From Tateyamaria sp947503385 (GTDB lineage Bacteria > Pseudomonadota > Alphaproteobacteria > Rhodobacterales > Rhodobacteraceae): DNA of 64,000 nt. Every line of letters begins with the position of its first letter. Position 1 is the stretch's first letter. Position numbers and translations under genes: made by a program. The stretch spans positions 1-64,000 of the forward strand of contig NZ_JBNFZM010000001.1 of the NCBI RefSeq assembly GCF_051195235.1, in the 5' to 3' direction. Positions 16,545-23,987 of this stretch are shown piece by piece. The notes under the pieces are model-generated. The model had not been told where the DNA came from and did no database searches. It saw only the letters and a program-made list of their open reading frames with translations.

Positions 16545-18041
16545 ATGTTTGAAAATCTCTCCGAACGCCTGTCCGGCGTCTTCGACCGCCTGACCAAGCA
16601 AGGCGCGCTGAGCGAGGACGACGTCAAAACCGCCCTGCGCGAGGTGCGCGTGGCGCTGCTTGAGGCCGACGTATCCCTGCCCGTGGCGCGTGATTTCATC
16701 AAGCGCGTCCAAGAGGCCGCCACCGGGCAAGCCGTGACCAAGTCGGTCACCCCCGGCCAGCAGGTGGTCAAGATCGTGCATGACGCACTGGTCGACACAC
16801 TGACCGGTGAAGGTGAACCCGGTGCGCTGAAAATCGACAGCCCGCCCGCGCCCATCCTGATGGTCGGACTACAGGGCGGCGGTAAGACCACAACCACCGC
16901 CAAGCTGGCCAAGCGCCTGACGGAAAAGGACGGCAAGCGCGTCCTCATGGCATCCCTCGACGTGAACCGCCCCGCAGCGATGGAACAGTTGGCGATCCTC
17001 GGCACCCAGATCGGCGTCGACACCCTGCCCATCGTCAAGGGCGAGGACCCCGTCGCCATCGCCAAACGCGCCAAGACCCAAGCCAGCATGGGCGGCTATG
17101 ACGTCTATATGCTCGACACCGCCGGTCGCCTGTCCATCGACGAAGAGTTGATGGCGCAGGTCGAGGCGGTGCGCGATGTCACAACCCCGCGCGAGACGAT
17201 CCTCGTGGTCGACGGCCTGACTGGTCAGGATGCGGTAAACACCGCGCAGAACTTTGACGACCGCATCGGGATCTCGGGCGTGGTCCTGACCCGGATGGAC
17301 GGCGACGGACGCGGCGGTGCCGCTTTGTCGATGCGCGCCGTCACCGGCAAGCCCATCAAGTTCGTGGGTCTGGGCGAGAAAATGGACGCGCTCGAAACCT
17401 TCGAACCCGACCGCATCGCGGGCCGCATCCTTGGCATGGGCGACATCGTCAGCCTCGTTGAAAAGGCACAGGAAACCATCGAAGCCGAACAGGCCGAGCG
17501 CATGATGAAGCGCATGGCCAAGGGTCAGTTCAACATGAATGACCTGAAAATGCAGCTGGAACAGATGATCAAGATGGGCGGCATGGAAGGCATGATGGGC
17601 ATGATGCCCGGCATGGGAAAACTGTCGAAACAGGTCGCCGACGCAGGCTTTGACGACAAGGTGCTCAAGCAACAGATCGCCATGATCCAGTCCATGACCA
17701 AGAAGGAACGCGCCGCGCCTCAGGTCCTGCAAGCCTCCCGCAAAAAACGCATCGCGCGCGGGTCCGGTATGGAGGTCAGCGACCTCAACAAACTGCTCAA
17801 GATGCACCGCCAGATGTCCGACATGATGAAGAAGTTGGGCAAAGGCAAAGGCGGTATGATGAAAAAAGCGATGCAAGCCATGATGGGCAAGGGCGGGATG
17901 CCCGGTATGGACGGTGTCGACCCCAAACAGCTTGAAGCGGCGGCCAAGCAGATGGGTGGCAAGATGCCGGGCGGCCTGCCGGGTCTGGGCGGTGGCATGG
18001 GCCTGCCCCCCGGCCTTTCCGGCTTTGGGAAAAAGAAATGA
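16545..18041 (+). CDS. ffh: Signal recognition particle protein Ffh
   Basis: 498 residues: N domain (LSERLSGVFDRLTKQGALSEDDV), GTPase domain with G1 GLQGGGKTTTTAKLA, DTAGRLSIDEELM and TRMDGDGRGGAALS, and a methionine-rich M domain ending in a glycine/methionine-rich tail. Ffh binds signal sequences and 4.5S RNA and delivers nascent membrane proteins to FtsY. The ATG at 16545 follows AAAGGGA. It heads a run of genes joined by 4-bp overlaps. The 216 bases upstream hold two small hairpins (CCGGAAG/CTTCCGG at 16388-16409, GCGCCC/GGGCGC at 16451-16466) but no gene. Confidence 0.97.
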   Translation: MFENLSERLSGVFDRLTKQGALSEDDVKTALREVRVALLEADVSLPVARDFIKRVQEAATGQAVTKSVTPGQQVVKIVHDALVDTLTGEGEPGALKIDSPPAPILMVGLQGGGKTTTTAKLAKRLTEKDGKRVLMASLDVNRPAAMEQLAILGTQIGVDTLPIVKGEDPVAIAKRAKTQASMGGYDVYMLDTAGRLSIDEELMAQVEAVRDVTTPRETILVVDGLTGQDAVNTAQNFDDRIGISGVVLTRMDGDGRGGAALSMRAVTGKPIKFVGLGEKMDALETFEPDRIAGRILGMGDIVSLVEKAQETIEAEQAERMMKRMAKGQFNMNDLKMQLEQMIKMGGMEGMMGMMPGMGKLSKQVADAGFDDKVLKQQIAMIQSMTKKERAAPQVLQASRKKRIARGSGMEVSDLNKLLKMHRQMSDMMKKLGKGKGGMMKKAMQAMMGKGGMPGMDGVDPKQLEAAAKQMGGKMPGGLPGLGGGMGLPPGLSGFGKKK

Positions 18042-18370
18042 TCACGGCGCTCATCACATATGTGATCGACCCGGCCAAGGTCGATGCCTTCGAGGTCTAC
18101 GCCCGCGCGTGGATTCACCTCGTGAACCGCATGGGCGGAACGCATCACGGCTATTTCCTGCCCGCCGAAGGGGCCAACAACAAGGCATGGGCGATGTTCT
18201 CCTTTCCCTCGCTCGCCGCCTACGAGACCTACCGCACCGAGATGGCGCAGGACACCGAATGCCAACGCGCCTATGCCCATGCCCAAGACACCGGCTGCAT
18301 TCTCAGCTTTGACCGCACCTTCACCCGCCCGGTGCTCGACGGTGCCAGCCCGACGGCACTTGGCCTATGA
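18038..18370 (+). CDS. NIPSNAP-family protein
   Basis: 110 residues with the dimeric alpha/beta-barrel pattern of NIPSNAP proteins: ITYVIDPAKVDAFEVYARAW, then GGTHHGYFLPAEG and FPSLAAYETYRTEM. Function unknown in bacteria. Its ATG overlaps the ffh TGA and its own TGA overlaps the first acetyltransferase ATG, so it is translated as part of the ffh operon. Confidence 0.85.
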   Translation: MITALITYVIDPAKVDAFEVYARAWIHLVNRMGGTHHGYFLPAEGANNKAWAMFSFPSLAAYETYRTEMAQDTECQRAYAHAQDTGCILSFDRTFTRPVLDGASPTALGL

Positions 18371-18885
18371 CGCAGGCCCCCACCATAACCACCGCGCGCC
18401 TGACCCTGCGCGCCCACGAGATGGCCGATTTCCAGCCGCTCTACGATCTTTTTGCGACCGACCGCGCCCGTTACATGGGCGGCCCGGTGCCTGCCAAAAA
18501 AATGTGGTACTGGATTGCAGCCGAAGTGGGCAGTTGGTCGCTCAAGGGGATCGGGTCGTGGGGATTGGTCCGCAACGATGACGGCGCCTTTATGGGGCAA
18601 ATCGGCATCAACGAACCCCACCACTTTCCGGAACCGGAGCTGGGCTGGACCCTGCTCGAACCGTTTGAGGGCCACGGCTACGCCAGCGAGGCCGCGACCG
18701 CCGCGCTGAACTGGTGGTGGGCGCAGGACCGCGCTGACACGTTGGTCAGCTACATCCATCCGGACAATGAGCGTTCCATCACGCTGGCCGAACGGCTGGG
18801 CGCGCGCCATGACGCAACGGCGCCGCTACCTGCCGGTGAAACGGCAGCAGAAACCGCTGTCTACCGCCATCGGAGACCCGCATGA
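18367..18885 (+). CDS. GNAT acetyltransferase 1 of a tandem array (RimJ/RimL type)
   Basis: 172 residues: TTARLTLRAHEMADF start, the subfamily signature RARYMGGP at about residue 34, a GSWSLKGIGSW strand, the ELGWTLLEPFEGHGYASEA acetyl-CoA loop (motif A) and SYIHPDNERSITLAERLGA (motif B). These enzymes N-acetylate protein N-termini or small amines. The MGGP and GxWxLxGxGxW signatures are shared with three further copies downstream. Both ends form 4-bp overlaps with neighbours. Confidence 0.9.
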   Translation: MTQAPTITTARLTLRAHEMADFQPLYDLFATDRARYMGGPVPAKKMWYWIAAEVGSWSLKGIGSWGLVRNDDGAFMGQIGINEPHHFPEPELGWTLLEPFEGHGYASEAATAALNWWWAQDRADTLVSYIHPDNERSITLAERLGARHDATAPLPAGETAAETAVYRHRRPA

Positions 18886-19403
18886 TCACCCTCTCCGGCA
18901 CGCCCACCCTGACGACGGACCGCCTGCGCCTGCGCGGCTTTCAGCCGTCGGACGCCGAGGCCTTCGTTGCGTATTTCCAGTCTGACCGTGCCGCCTTTAC
19001 CGGCGGGCCAATGACGGCCAAGGCCGCATGGCGCCACCTCGCGACCAATATGGGACACTGGGCGCTGCGTGGCTTCGGCATGTTCGCAGCCACACGCCAC
19101 GACAGCGACGACATCATTGGCATGTTCGGCCATTGGTTCCCCCATGGCTGGGCCGAACGTGAGGTCGGTTATGTCCTGTTCAACGCCGCGGACGAAGGGC
19201 GCGGAATTGCCAGTGAGGCGGTCCGCGCCTGCATCACCCACGCCTATGACACGCTGGGCTGGGACACCGCAGTCAGCTACATCGACCCGAACAACGCCGC
19301 CTCTATCGCTCTGGCCGAACGCGTCGGTGGTATCCGCGATGATGCAGCGCCCAAGCCCGACACCACTTACCCGGTGGTCATCTACAGGCACCCGCACCCA
19401 TGA
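18882..19403 (+). CDS. GNAT acetyltransferase 2 of the array
   Basis: 173 residues. It has TTDRLRLRGFQPSDAEAF, the array signature RAAFTGGPMTAKAAW, GHWALRGFGMF, the acetyl-CoA loop EGRGIASEAVRA and SYIDPNNAASIALAERVGG. Most similar in layout to the third and fourth copies. It overlaps the first copy and the following 53-codon ORF by 4 bp each. Substrate unknown; the position in the ffh-rpsP operon hints at ribosome- or translation-linked acetylation, but this is inference. Confidence 0.9.
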   Translation: MITLSGTPTLTTDRLRLRGFQPSDAEAFVAYFQSDRAAFTGGPMTAKAAWRHLATNMGHWALRGFGMFAATRHDSDDIIGMFGHWFPHGWAEREVGYVLFNAADEGRGIASEAVRACITHAYDTLGWDTAVSYIDPNNAASIALAERVGGIRDDAAPKPDTTYPVVIYRHPHP

Positions 19404-19561
19404 CCATCGTCGTCAACATAATCGGCACTGCCACCCACCTGCACCCGCACACCTCCCCCGATGCGCAGGCGTCCTGCGCCCTGCTGCAATCGGACCGCGC
19501 AAAATGGCGGTTTGGCCATGCGCACACCGCCTATCACCACGCAGGGGGATGCCCGCAATGA
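19400..19561 (+). CDS. 53-residue ORF, probable remnant of a GNAT copy
   Basis: ATG at 19400 overlaps the TGA of copy 2; its own TGA (19559-19561) overlaps the ATG of copy 3. Residues 21-36 (DAQASCALLQSDRAKW) align with residues 24-39 of copy 2 (DAEAFVAYFQSDRAAF), nine of sixteen identical at the same distance from the start. After this point similarity stops, while another frame reads NGGLAM, recalling the lost GGPM signature, so a frameshift probably truncated an old copy. The remnant still keeps both stop/start couplings, which may be why it persists: ribosomes would pass through it to reach copy 3. It could also be a real small protein. Confidence 0.55.
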   Translation: MTIVVNIIGTATHLHPHTSPDAQASCALLQSDRAKWRFGHAHTAYHHAGGCPQ

Positions 19562-20085
19562 CCGTCCAGTTCTCCGCGCCCACGCTCCAGACCGAACGCC
19601 TGACGCTTCGCGCGCCACAGCTCAGCGATTTCGACGCACTGGCAGGGTTCTACGCTTCTGCCCGCTCGTCTTTCGTGGGCGGTCCGCAAACCCGTGAATT
19701 GGCATGGCGCAACCTTGCTCAAGAGGCGGGCCACTGGATCCTGCGCGGCTTTGGCCGCTGGACCGTGATCGAAAACGACACCCGGACACCAGTGGGCACC
19801 GTGGGCCTTTGGCACCCCGAAGGCTTCCCGGAACAAGAACTGGGCTGGGACCTCTTCGACGGCGCAACTGGCAAGGGCTACGCCACCGAGGCGGCCATCG
19901 CCGCGCGTCATCATGCGTACACGGCCCTCGGATGGACCACGGCCATCAGCCTCATCGCCAATGGCAACGACGCCTCGCGCGGCGTCGCCAAACGCTTGGG
20001 CGCGACATATGATGGCGACTTCACCCATGAACGCTACGGCGCTATGCAAATCTGGCGGCATCCCGGTCCGGAGGCGCTGACGTGA
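19558..20085 (+). CDS. GNAT acetyltransferase 3 of the array
   Basis: 175 residues: TERLTLRAPQLSDFDAL, array signature RSSFVGGPQTRELAW, GHWILRGFGRW, the ELGWDLFDGATGKGYATEA acetyl-CoA loop and ANGNDASRGVAKRLGA. Starts by ATGA overlap with the 53-residue ORF. The stop is followed by a 238-base spacer with a CCCCCCGGAGGG motif typical of Rhodobacteraceae intergenic sequence before copy 4. Confidence 0.9.
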   Translation: MTVQFSAPTLQTERLTLRAPQLSDFDALAGFYASARSSFVGGPQTRELAWRNLAQEAGHWILRGFGRWTVIENDTRTPVGTVGLWHPEGFPEQELGWDLFDGATGKGYATEAAIAARHHAYTALGWTTAISLIANGNDASRGVAKRLGATYDGDFTHERYGAMQIWRHPGPEALT

Positions 20086-20323
20086 CCCCGTCTCTGTCCC
20101 TCAAATATCCCCCCCGGAGGGCCGTTCCGCCACGGGCCCATGCTCCGGTGCAGCGGGCTCACGCCGCCAATGCCGCCAATATGTCGTCGCGCGTCAGCGC
20201 GTCCGCCGGATCACGTCTGGCCCAAAGAGGTGCGGTGACCCTTTGGCACACATCCAAGCGGCACGCTTTGCCCGGCGAAACCGACGCACCCGTATGCTGC
20301 CGCCGGACTGGACAGGTCTGATC

Positions 20324-20926
20324 ATGGGACACCGCGACATCCCGGAAATCGGCACCCGCCGCCTGATCCTGCGTGGCCCAACGGCTGAGGATTATCCCGA
20401 CTTCAAGGCGACGTTCGCCTCCTTCCGCTCCCGCTTCATGGGTGGGCCGCTCAACGCGTACGAGGCGTGGATGCTATATGCCGCCGAAATCGGCCACTGG
20501 GAAATTCGCGGCTTCGGCATGTGGATGATTCACGACCGGAACACCGGCGAAACCTACGGCATGGCCGGTGGCTGGCAGCCCGCCAAGTGGCCGGAACGCG
20601 AAATCGCGTGGATCATTTGGCCGGATAAGGCGGGCAAGGGCTATGCGCTTGAGGCGACGCACGCCGTGCGCAGCCACTATTACGCCCATGGGTGGGATGG
20701 CGCCGTCAGTTACATCGACCCCAAAAATCTCGACAGCATCCGGCTGGCCGAACGGTTGGGCGCGGTCAAGGATCACACCGCTCCCACCATCGATGGCTCC
20801 GACGCCGTCTACCGGCATCCCGCACCGGCGGCCCTCAAGGACAGCCAACTGGCCCACGGGATCGAGATGGAAATCAGCCACTACGCCGACCCAATGTTCA
20901 AACCGAAAGGATGGGCTCTTGACTAA
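20324..20926 (+). CDS. GNAT acetyltransferase 4 of the array
   Basis: 200 residues from MGHRDIPEIGTRRLILRG; ACAGG lies 7 bases before this ATG, while the in-frame ATG at 20294 lacks a site. It has RSRFMGGPLNAYEAW, GHWEIRGFGMWMI, the acetyl-CoA loop GKGYALEATHA and SYIDPKNLDSIRLAERLGA, plus an extra C-terminal segment of about 30 residues. Chorismate mutase follows after 96 bases. Confidence 0.9.
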   Translation: MGHRDIPEIGTRRLILRGPTAEDYPDFKATFASFRSRFMGGPLNAYEAWMLYAAEIGHWEIRGFGMWMIHDRNTGETYGMAGGWQPAKWPEREIAWIIWPDKAGKGYALEATHAVRSHYYAHGWDGAVSYIDPKNLDSIRLAERLGAVKDHTAPTIDGSDAVYRHPAPAALKDSQLAHGIEMEISHYADPMFKPKGWALD

Positions 20927-21022
20927 TACTGCCCAGCCCCTCTTGCACCGTCGCCCTGTACGCCGCGCGCACATCCTGCGCACCGGTGGCGCACAGCCGT
21001 TTTGCACCACCGGAGCACGCAC

Positions 21023-21319
21023 ATGACCGACGCCACAACCCGTGCCGCTGACCTGCTGAAAGAGCATCGCGAAAGCATCGACCGCCTCGACGCGATCCTC
21101 GTTTACACGCTGGGCGAGCGGTTCAAACACACGCAGGCCGTGGGGAAACTCAAGGCCACGCACGACCTTCCGCCCTCTGATCCGGCCCGCGAGGCGGCCC
21201 AGATCGCACGGCTCGAAGATTTGGCAAACCGGGCCGATCTGGACCCGGAATTTGCCAAGAAGTTCCTGAACTTCATCATCGCGGAGGTGATCCAACACCA
21301 CCGCAAACATCAATCCTGA
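21023..21319 (+). CDS. Chorismate mutase (AroQ type)
   Basis: 98 residues, all-helical. ESIDRLDAILVYTLGERFKHTQAVGKLKATHDLPPSDPAREAAQ contains the AroQ fold residues: Arg in helix 1, the Lys of VGKLKA and the DPAREA segment that binds chorismate. It converts chorismate to prephenate for phenylalanine and tyrosine. GGAG sits 7 bases before the ATG. The monofunctional form between GNAT genes and rpsP is common in this family. Confidence 0.88.
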   Translation: MTDATTRAADLLKEHRESIDRLDAILVYTLGERFKHTQAVGKLKATHDLPPSDPAREAAQIARLEDLANRADLDPEFAKKFLNFIIAEVIQHHRKHQS

Positions 21320-21367
21320 CATGGGCAACTGCCCGGATACAAAACTGAAAACAAAGGAAAAACCAAA

Positions 21368-21775
21368 ATGGCTATGAAAATTCGCCTCGCCCGTGGCGGC
21401 TCCAAGAAACGCCCCTTTTATCGCGTTGTTGCCGCAGACAGCCGGATGCCCCGCGATGGCCGCTACATCGAGAAACTGGGTACGTATAACCCGCTCCTGC
21501 CCAAAGACAGCGAAGAGCGCGTCAAGATGAACATGGAGCGTGTGCAATACTGGCTCGACCAAGGCGCACAACCCACGGACCGGATCGCGCGGATGCTCGA
21601 AGCTGCCGGTGTGCTGGCCAAGAAAGAGCGCGCCAACCTGAAAAAAGGTGAGCCCGGTCAAAAAGCCAAGGACCGCGCCGAGGAGAAGGCCGCCAAAGCA
21701 GCGGAAGCCGCCGAAGCCCCTGCCGAAGAGGCCCCCGCCGAAGACGCTCCTGCAGAAGAAGCGGCAACAGAGTAA
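21368..21775 (+). CDS. rpsP: 30S ribosomal protein S16
   Basis: 135 residues. The first 80 are a standard S16 (MKIRLARGGSKKRPFYRVVAADSRMPRDGRYIEKLGTYNP). The last 50 or so are a lysine- then alanine/glutamate-rich tail (AEAPAEEAPAEDAPAEEA), longer than in E. coli S16 (82 residues). Good ribosome site AAAGGA. A strong terminator 25 bases after the stop separates it from rimM, with which it is normally co-transcribed. Confidence 0.97.
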   Translation: MAMKIRLARGGSKKRPFYRVVAADSRMPRDGRYIEKLGTYNPLLPKDSEERVKMNMERVQYWLDQGAQPTDRIARMLEAAGVLAKKERANLKKGEPGQKAKDRAEEKAAKAAEAAEAPAEEAPAEDAPAEEAATE

Positions 21776-21799
21776 ATCTCTGACACACTCAAGAAAAAC

Positions 21800-21838
21800 G
21801 CGCCCGCCCCGATCTTTCCGGGCGGGCGCTTTCCTTTT
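21800..21838 (+). terminator. Intrinsic terminator of rpsP
   Basis: GCGCCCGCCC (21800-21809) pairs perfectly with GGGCGGGCGC (21820-21829), loop CGATCTTTCC, followed by TTTCCTTTT. On the other strand it also lies just downstream of the convergent GNAT gene and could serve both. Confidence 0.88.
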
Positions 21839-21849
21839 GTGATCACGGA

Positions 21850-22311
21850 TCAGCCGAGCGCTTTGACAAAGGTCACTTTGTCCTCGCCCGGACCGAAAAA
21901 TGCCGGGATCACAGCCACCTGCGTGTATCCGCGCGCCACGTAAAACTGTCGCGCACGGGCCTGTTCGGGGCGCTGCGTGGTGTCGATCACGATCAGCCGT
22001 GCATCACACAAGGCCGCCTCCATCGCGGCAAGCAGCGCAGTTCCGGCCCCTGTGCCCTGCACATCAGGTGCAACCGCAATTGCCCGCAGGTTCCATGTCC
22101 GTTCGGTCATCGCCTCAGCTTGTGCAAAGGCAAAGCCCAAAGGCACGTCATCGCCGGTTACCACCCGCCAGATGTCGTTCCCTGAACCGTCGAGCGCGGG
22201 GGCGATCATGCCGTCCATCATCTCTCCGGGGAACAGGGTTGCATCAGCAATTTCAGCGAGGGCCGTAATGTCAGATACGCGCGGCGCGCGCGTGTCAAAA
22301 GGGTCTGGCAT
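21850..22311 (-). CDS. GNAT acetyltransferase, convergent to rpsP
   Basis: 153 residues. RVSDITALAEIADATLFPGEMM start, acetyl-CoA loop VAPDVQGTGAGTALLAAME and DTTQRPEQARARQFYVARGYT. This belongs to a different GNAT branch from the tandem array. The ATG at 22311 has AAAGGA six bases upstream; the in-frame ATG at 22317 abuts the site and is unlikely. The gene interrupts the usual rpsP-rimM pair on the opposite strand. Confidence 0.85.
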   Translation of the reverse strand: MPDPFDTRAPRVSDITALAEIADATLFPGEMMDGMIAPALDGSGNDIWRVVTGDDVPLGFAFAQAEAMTERTWNLRAIAVAPDVQGTGAGTALLAAMEAALCDARLIVIDTTQRPEQARARQFYVARGYTQVAVIPAFFGPGEDKVTFVKALG

Positions 22312-22585
22312 AGCCATCCTTTCTATTTCTTTCAGTCTGTTGGATGTGCCCCAAAGGGGGCGGTTTCGATCACGCGCGACAACAAGGGCCACCCAATGGC
22401 CTCTGCGCCTTCCACATGATCGCATGGGCAAAGCCCGCGCTTACACCGACATAAAATCTCCATACTGCGCACCATGGCGCAGATCTCGATCTTGGGGCCG
22501 TACCCGGTTTGGGGCAAGCACAGACTGGACAATCCGTCCGGTTGTGGCGCAAATGCCCAAACCTGTTACGCGCCAAGAGGGGCCC

Positions 22586-22723
22586 ATGTTCGGTTTGATC
22601 CGCCTTGCCATCCTGCTGCCCCTCGCCTTTGTGTTGGGGCTGTTTTTTGAACGCTCGAACGCAGCCACCCTGTGCGCGGATGCGGGTGGGACCCTGCGCG
22701 ACGGAGTGTGCTGGAATGAGTGA
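22586..22723 (+). CDS. 45-residue membrane protein upstream of rimM
   Basis: ATG at 22586 with AGAGGGG before it. One membrane helix (about residues 4-22) is followed by a short FFERSNAATLCADAGGTLRDGVCWNE tail with two cysteines, probably in the periplasm and able to form a disulfide. The stop overlaps the rimM start by 8 bp, so the two are coupled. Function unknown; the 262 bases between the preceding gene and this one contain no other gene. Confidence 0.65.
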   Translation: MFGLIRLAILLPLAFVLGLFFERSNAATLCADAGGTLRDGVCWNE

Positions 22724-23222
22724 CGACCGGATCTGCGTCGGCTCCATCGGCGGGGCCTATGGCGTGCAGGGCGAGGTGCGGATCAAATCGTTCTGCGCCG
22801 TCCCTGAAGATATCGAAAACTATGCCCCGCTCACGACCGAAGACGGTAGCCGCAGCTTTGCCCTTGCCATCGTACGACCTATCAAGAACGGGTTTGCCGG
22901 ACGCATTGCCGACGTCGCGACCAAGGAAGAGGCGGATGCGCTCAAAGGCACTCAGCTGTACGCCAAGCGCGACCAGTTGCCCAATCTGCCGGATGACGAA
23001 TATTACTACACCGACCTTGTGGGGCTTGAGGTGTTTGACACCGGTGGCGCGCCACTGGGTCGGGTTAAATCAGTCCAGAACCACGGGGCCAGTGACCTGC
23101 TCGAAATCCACGCGCCCGGTGCGACTGCGACGGTTTTGCTGCCCTTTACCCAAGCGGCGGTGCCCACGGTGGACCTTGCCGCGAAACGCATCGTGGCCGA
23201 TCCGCCCGAAGGCCTTTTCTGA
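22716..23222 (+). CDS. rimM: Ribosome maturation factor RimM
   Basis: 168 residues. The N-terminal RimM domain starts DRICVGSIGGAYGVQGEVRIKSF and the PRC-barrel is recognised by YYYTDLVGLEVFDTGGAPLGRVKSVQNHGASDLLEI and the closing FVVDLAAKRIVADPPEGL-type ending. RimM assists 16S 3' domain assembly near S19. It normally lies between rpsP and trmD; here neither trmD nor rplS follows. Confidence 0.95.
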   Translation: MSDDRICVGSIGGAYGVQGEVRIKSFCAVPEDIENYAPLTTEDGSRSFALAIVRPIKNGFAGRIADVATKEEADALKGTQLYAKRDQLPNLPDDEYYYTDLVGLEVFDTGGAPLGRVKSVQNHGASDLLEIHAPGATATVLLPFTQAAVPTVDLAAKRIVADPPEGLF

Positions 23223-23225
23223 CCA

Positions 23226-23987
23226 ATGCCGCGCCGGTTGATCGTCCATGCGGGCTTTCACAAGACCGGCACGACGTCGATCCAGCGACTGCTCAAGCGC
23301 AACCGCAACGCCCTGCCGGACATGCAGATCATCCTGCGTCCGCACATGATTGGCCTGTGCGAAGCGGCGCGCGCCTATTCGGTCAGCCGGGATGCCGTCG
23401 ACCTGGGCTTTGTCCAATATGAGGCCGCCCTGCTCGCAGAGACGATGCGCCGCGATACGATCCTGCTCAGTTCCGAGGATCTCAGCGGTCACATGCCGGG
23501 GCGGCACAATCTGAAAGCCTATGACGCGGCCCCCGCCCTTGCCGCCGCCATGACAGAGGCATGGGACGCAGCGCTGCCGGGGGTTGAGGTCAGTTTTGCC
23601 TACACCACACGTGATGCGGGCCCATGGCTGGCCAGTTGCTATGCACAGCACCTGCGTGCGACGCGCATCACCATTGCAGCGGATCATTATGCGCTCGTCT
23701 ATGCGGGGTCGGCGGATCTGACGGGTATCGTGGCGCAGGTGCAGGGCGCGCTGCCGGATGTGAATGTGCGCCATTTTGCGCTTGAGGATACCGGCGGTGC
23801 CCGGCTTGGTCCCGCAGACGCATTGCTGGCCTGTGCTGGTGTGCCTGCCGATCAGCGCGCCACCCTTACCCCGGTTGCACGGGCAAACCGGGGGCTGTCG
23901 CGCAGGCAGCGGGACGCCCTTCTGGCGCTGAACCAGTCGACCTTGACCGACACCGAACTGCGCGAGCGGAAATCCCGGCTGACCTAG
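23226..23987 (+). CDS. Sulfotransferase-like protein
   Basis: 253 residues. The N-terminus LIVHAGFHKTGTTSIQRLL is the 5'-phosphosulfate-binding P-loop-like motif of PAPS sulfotransferases; a later SSEDLSGH segment and TTRDAGPWLASCYAQHLR resemble the 3'-phosphate binding region. Such proteins in Roseobacters are often linked to polysaccharide or lipid sulfation. It begins 3 bases after rimM, and overlaps the convergent MFS gene by 4 bp. Acceptor unknown. Confidence 0.75.
   Translation: MPRRLIVHAGFHKTGTTSIQRLLKRNRNALPDMQIILRPHMIGLCEAARAYSVSRDAVDLGFVQYEAALLAETMRRDTILLSSEDLSGHMPGRHNLKAYDAAPALAAAMTEAWDAALPGVEVSFAYTTRDAGPWLASCYAQHLRATRITIAADHYALVYAGSADLTGIVAQVQGALPDVNVRHFALEDTGGARLGPADALLACAGVPADQRATLTPVARANRGLSRRQRDALLALNQSTLTDTELRERKSRLT

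Noticed and set aside
20159..20240. Minus-strand peptide ending RRDPADALTRDDILAALAA that looks like a protein C-terminus.
   Set aside because: No start, no ribosome site and no recognised family; could be a gene remnant or chance in GC-rich DNA.
20082..20321. 79-codon GTG frame between GNAT copies 3 and 4 (starts in the previous stop, ends 2 bases before copy 4).
   Set aside because: Low-complexity arginine/alanine content, a repeat-like CCCCCCGGAGGG stretch and no similarity; probably spacer, although coupling would fit.
20919..21026. Short TTG frame between GNAT copy 4 and chorismate mutase, as a possible leader peptide.
   Set aside because: No aromatic-rich content and no attenuator hairpins; chance overlap.
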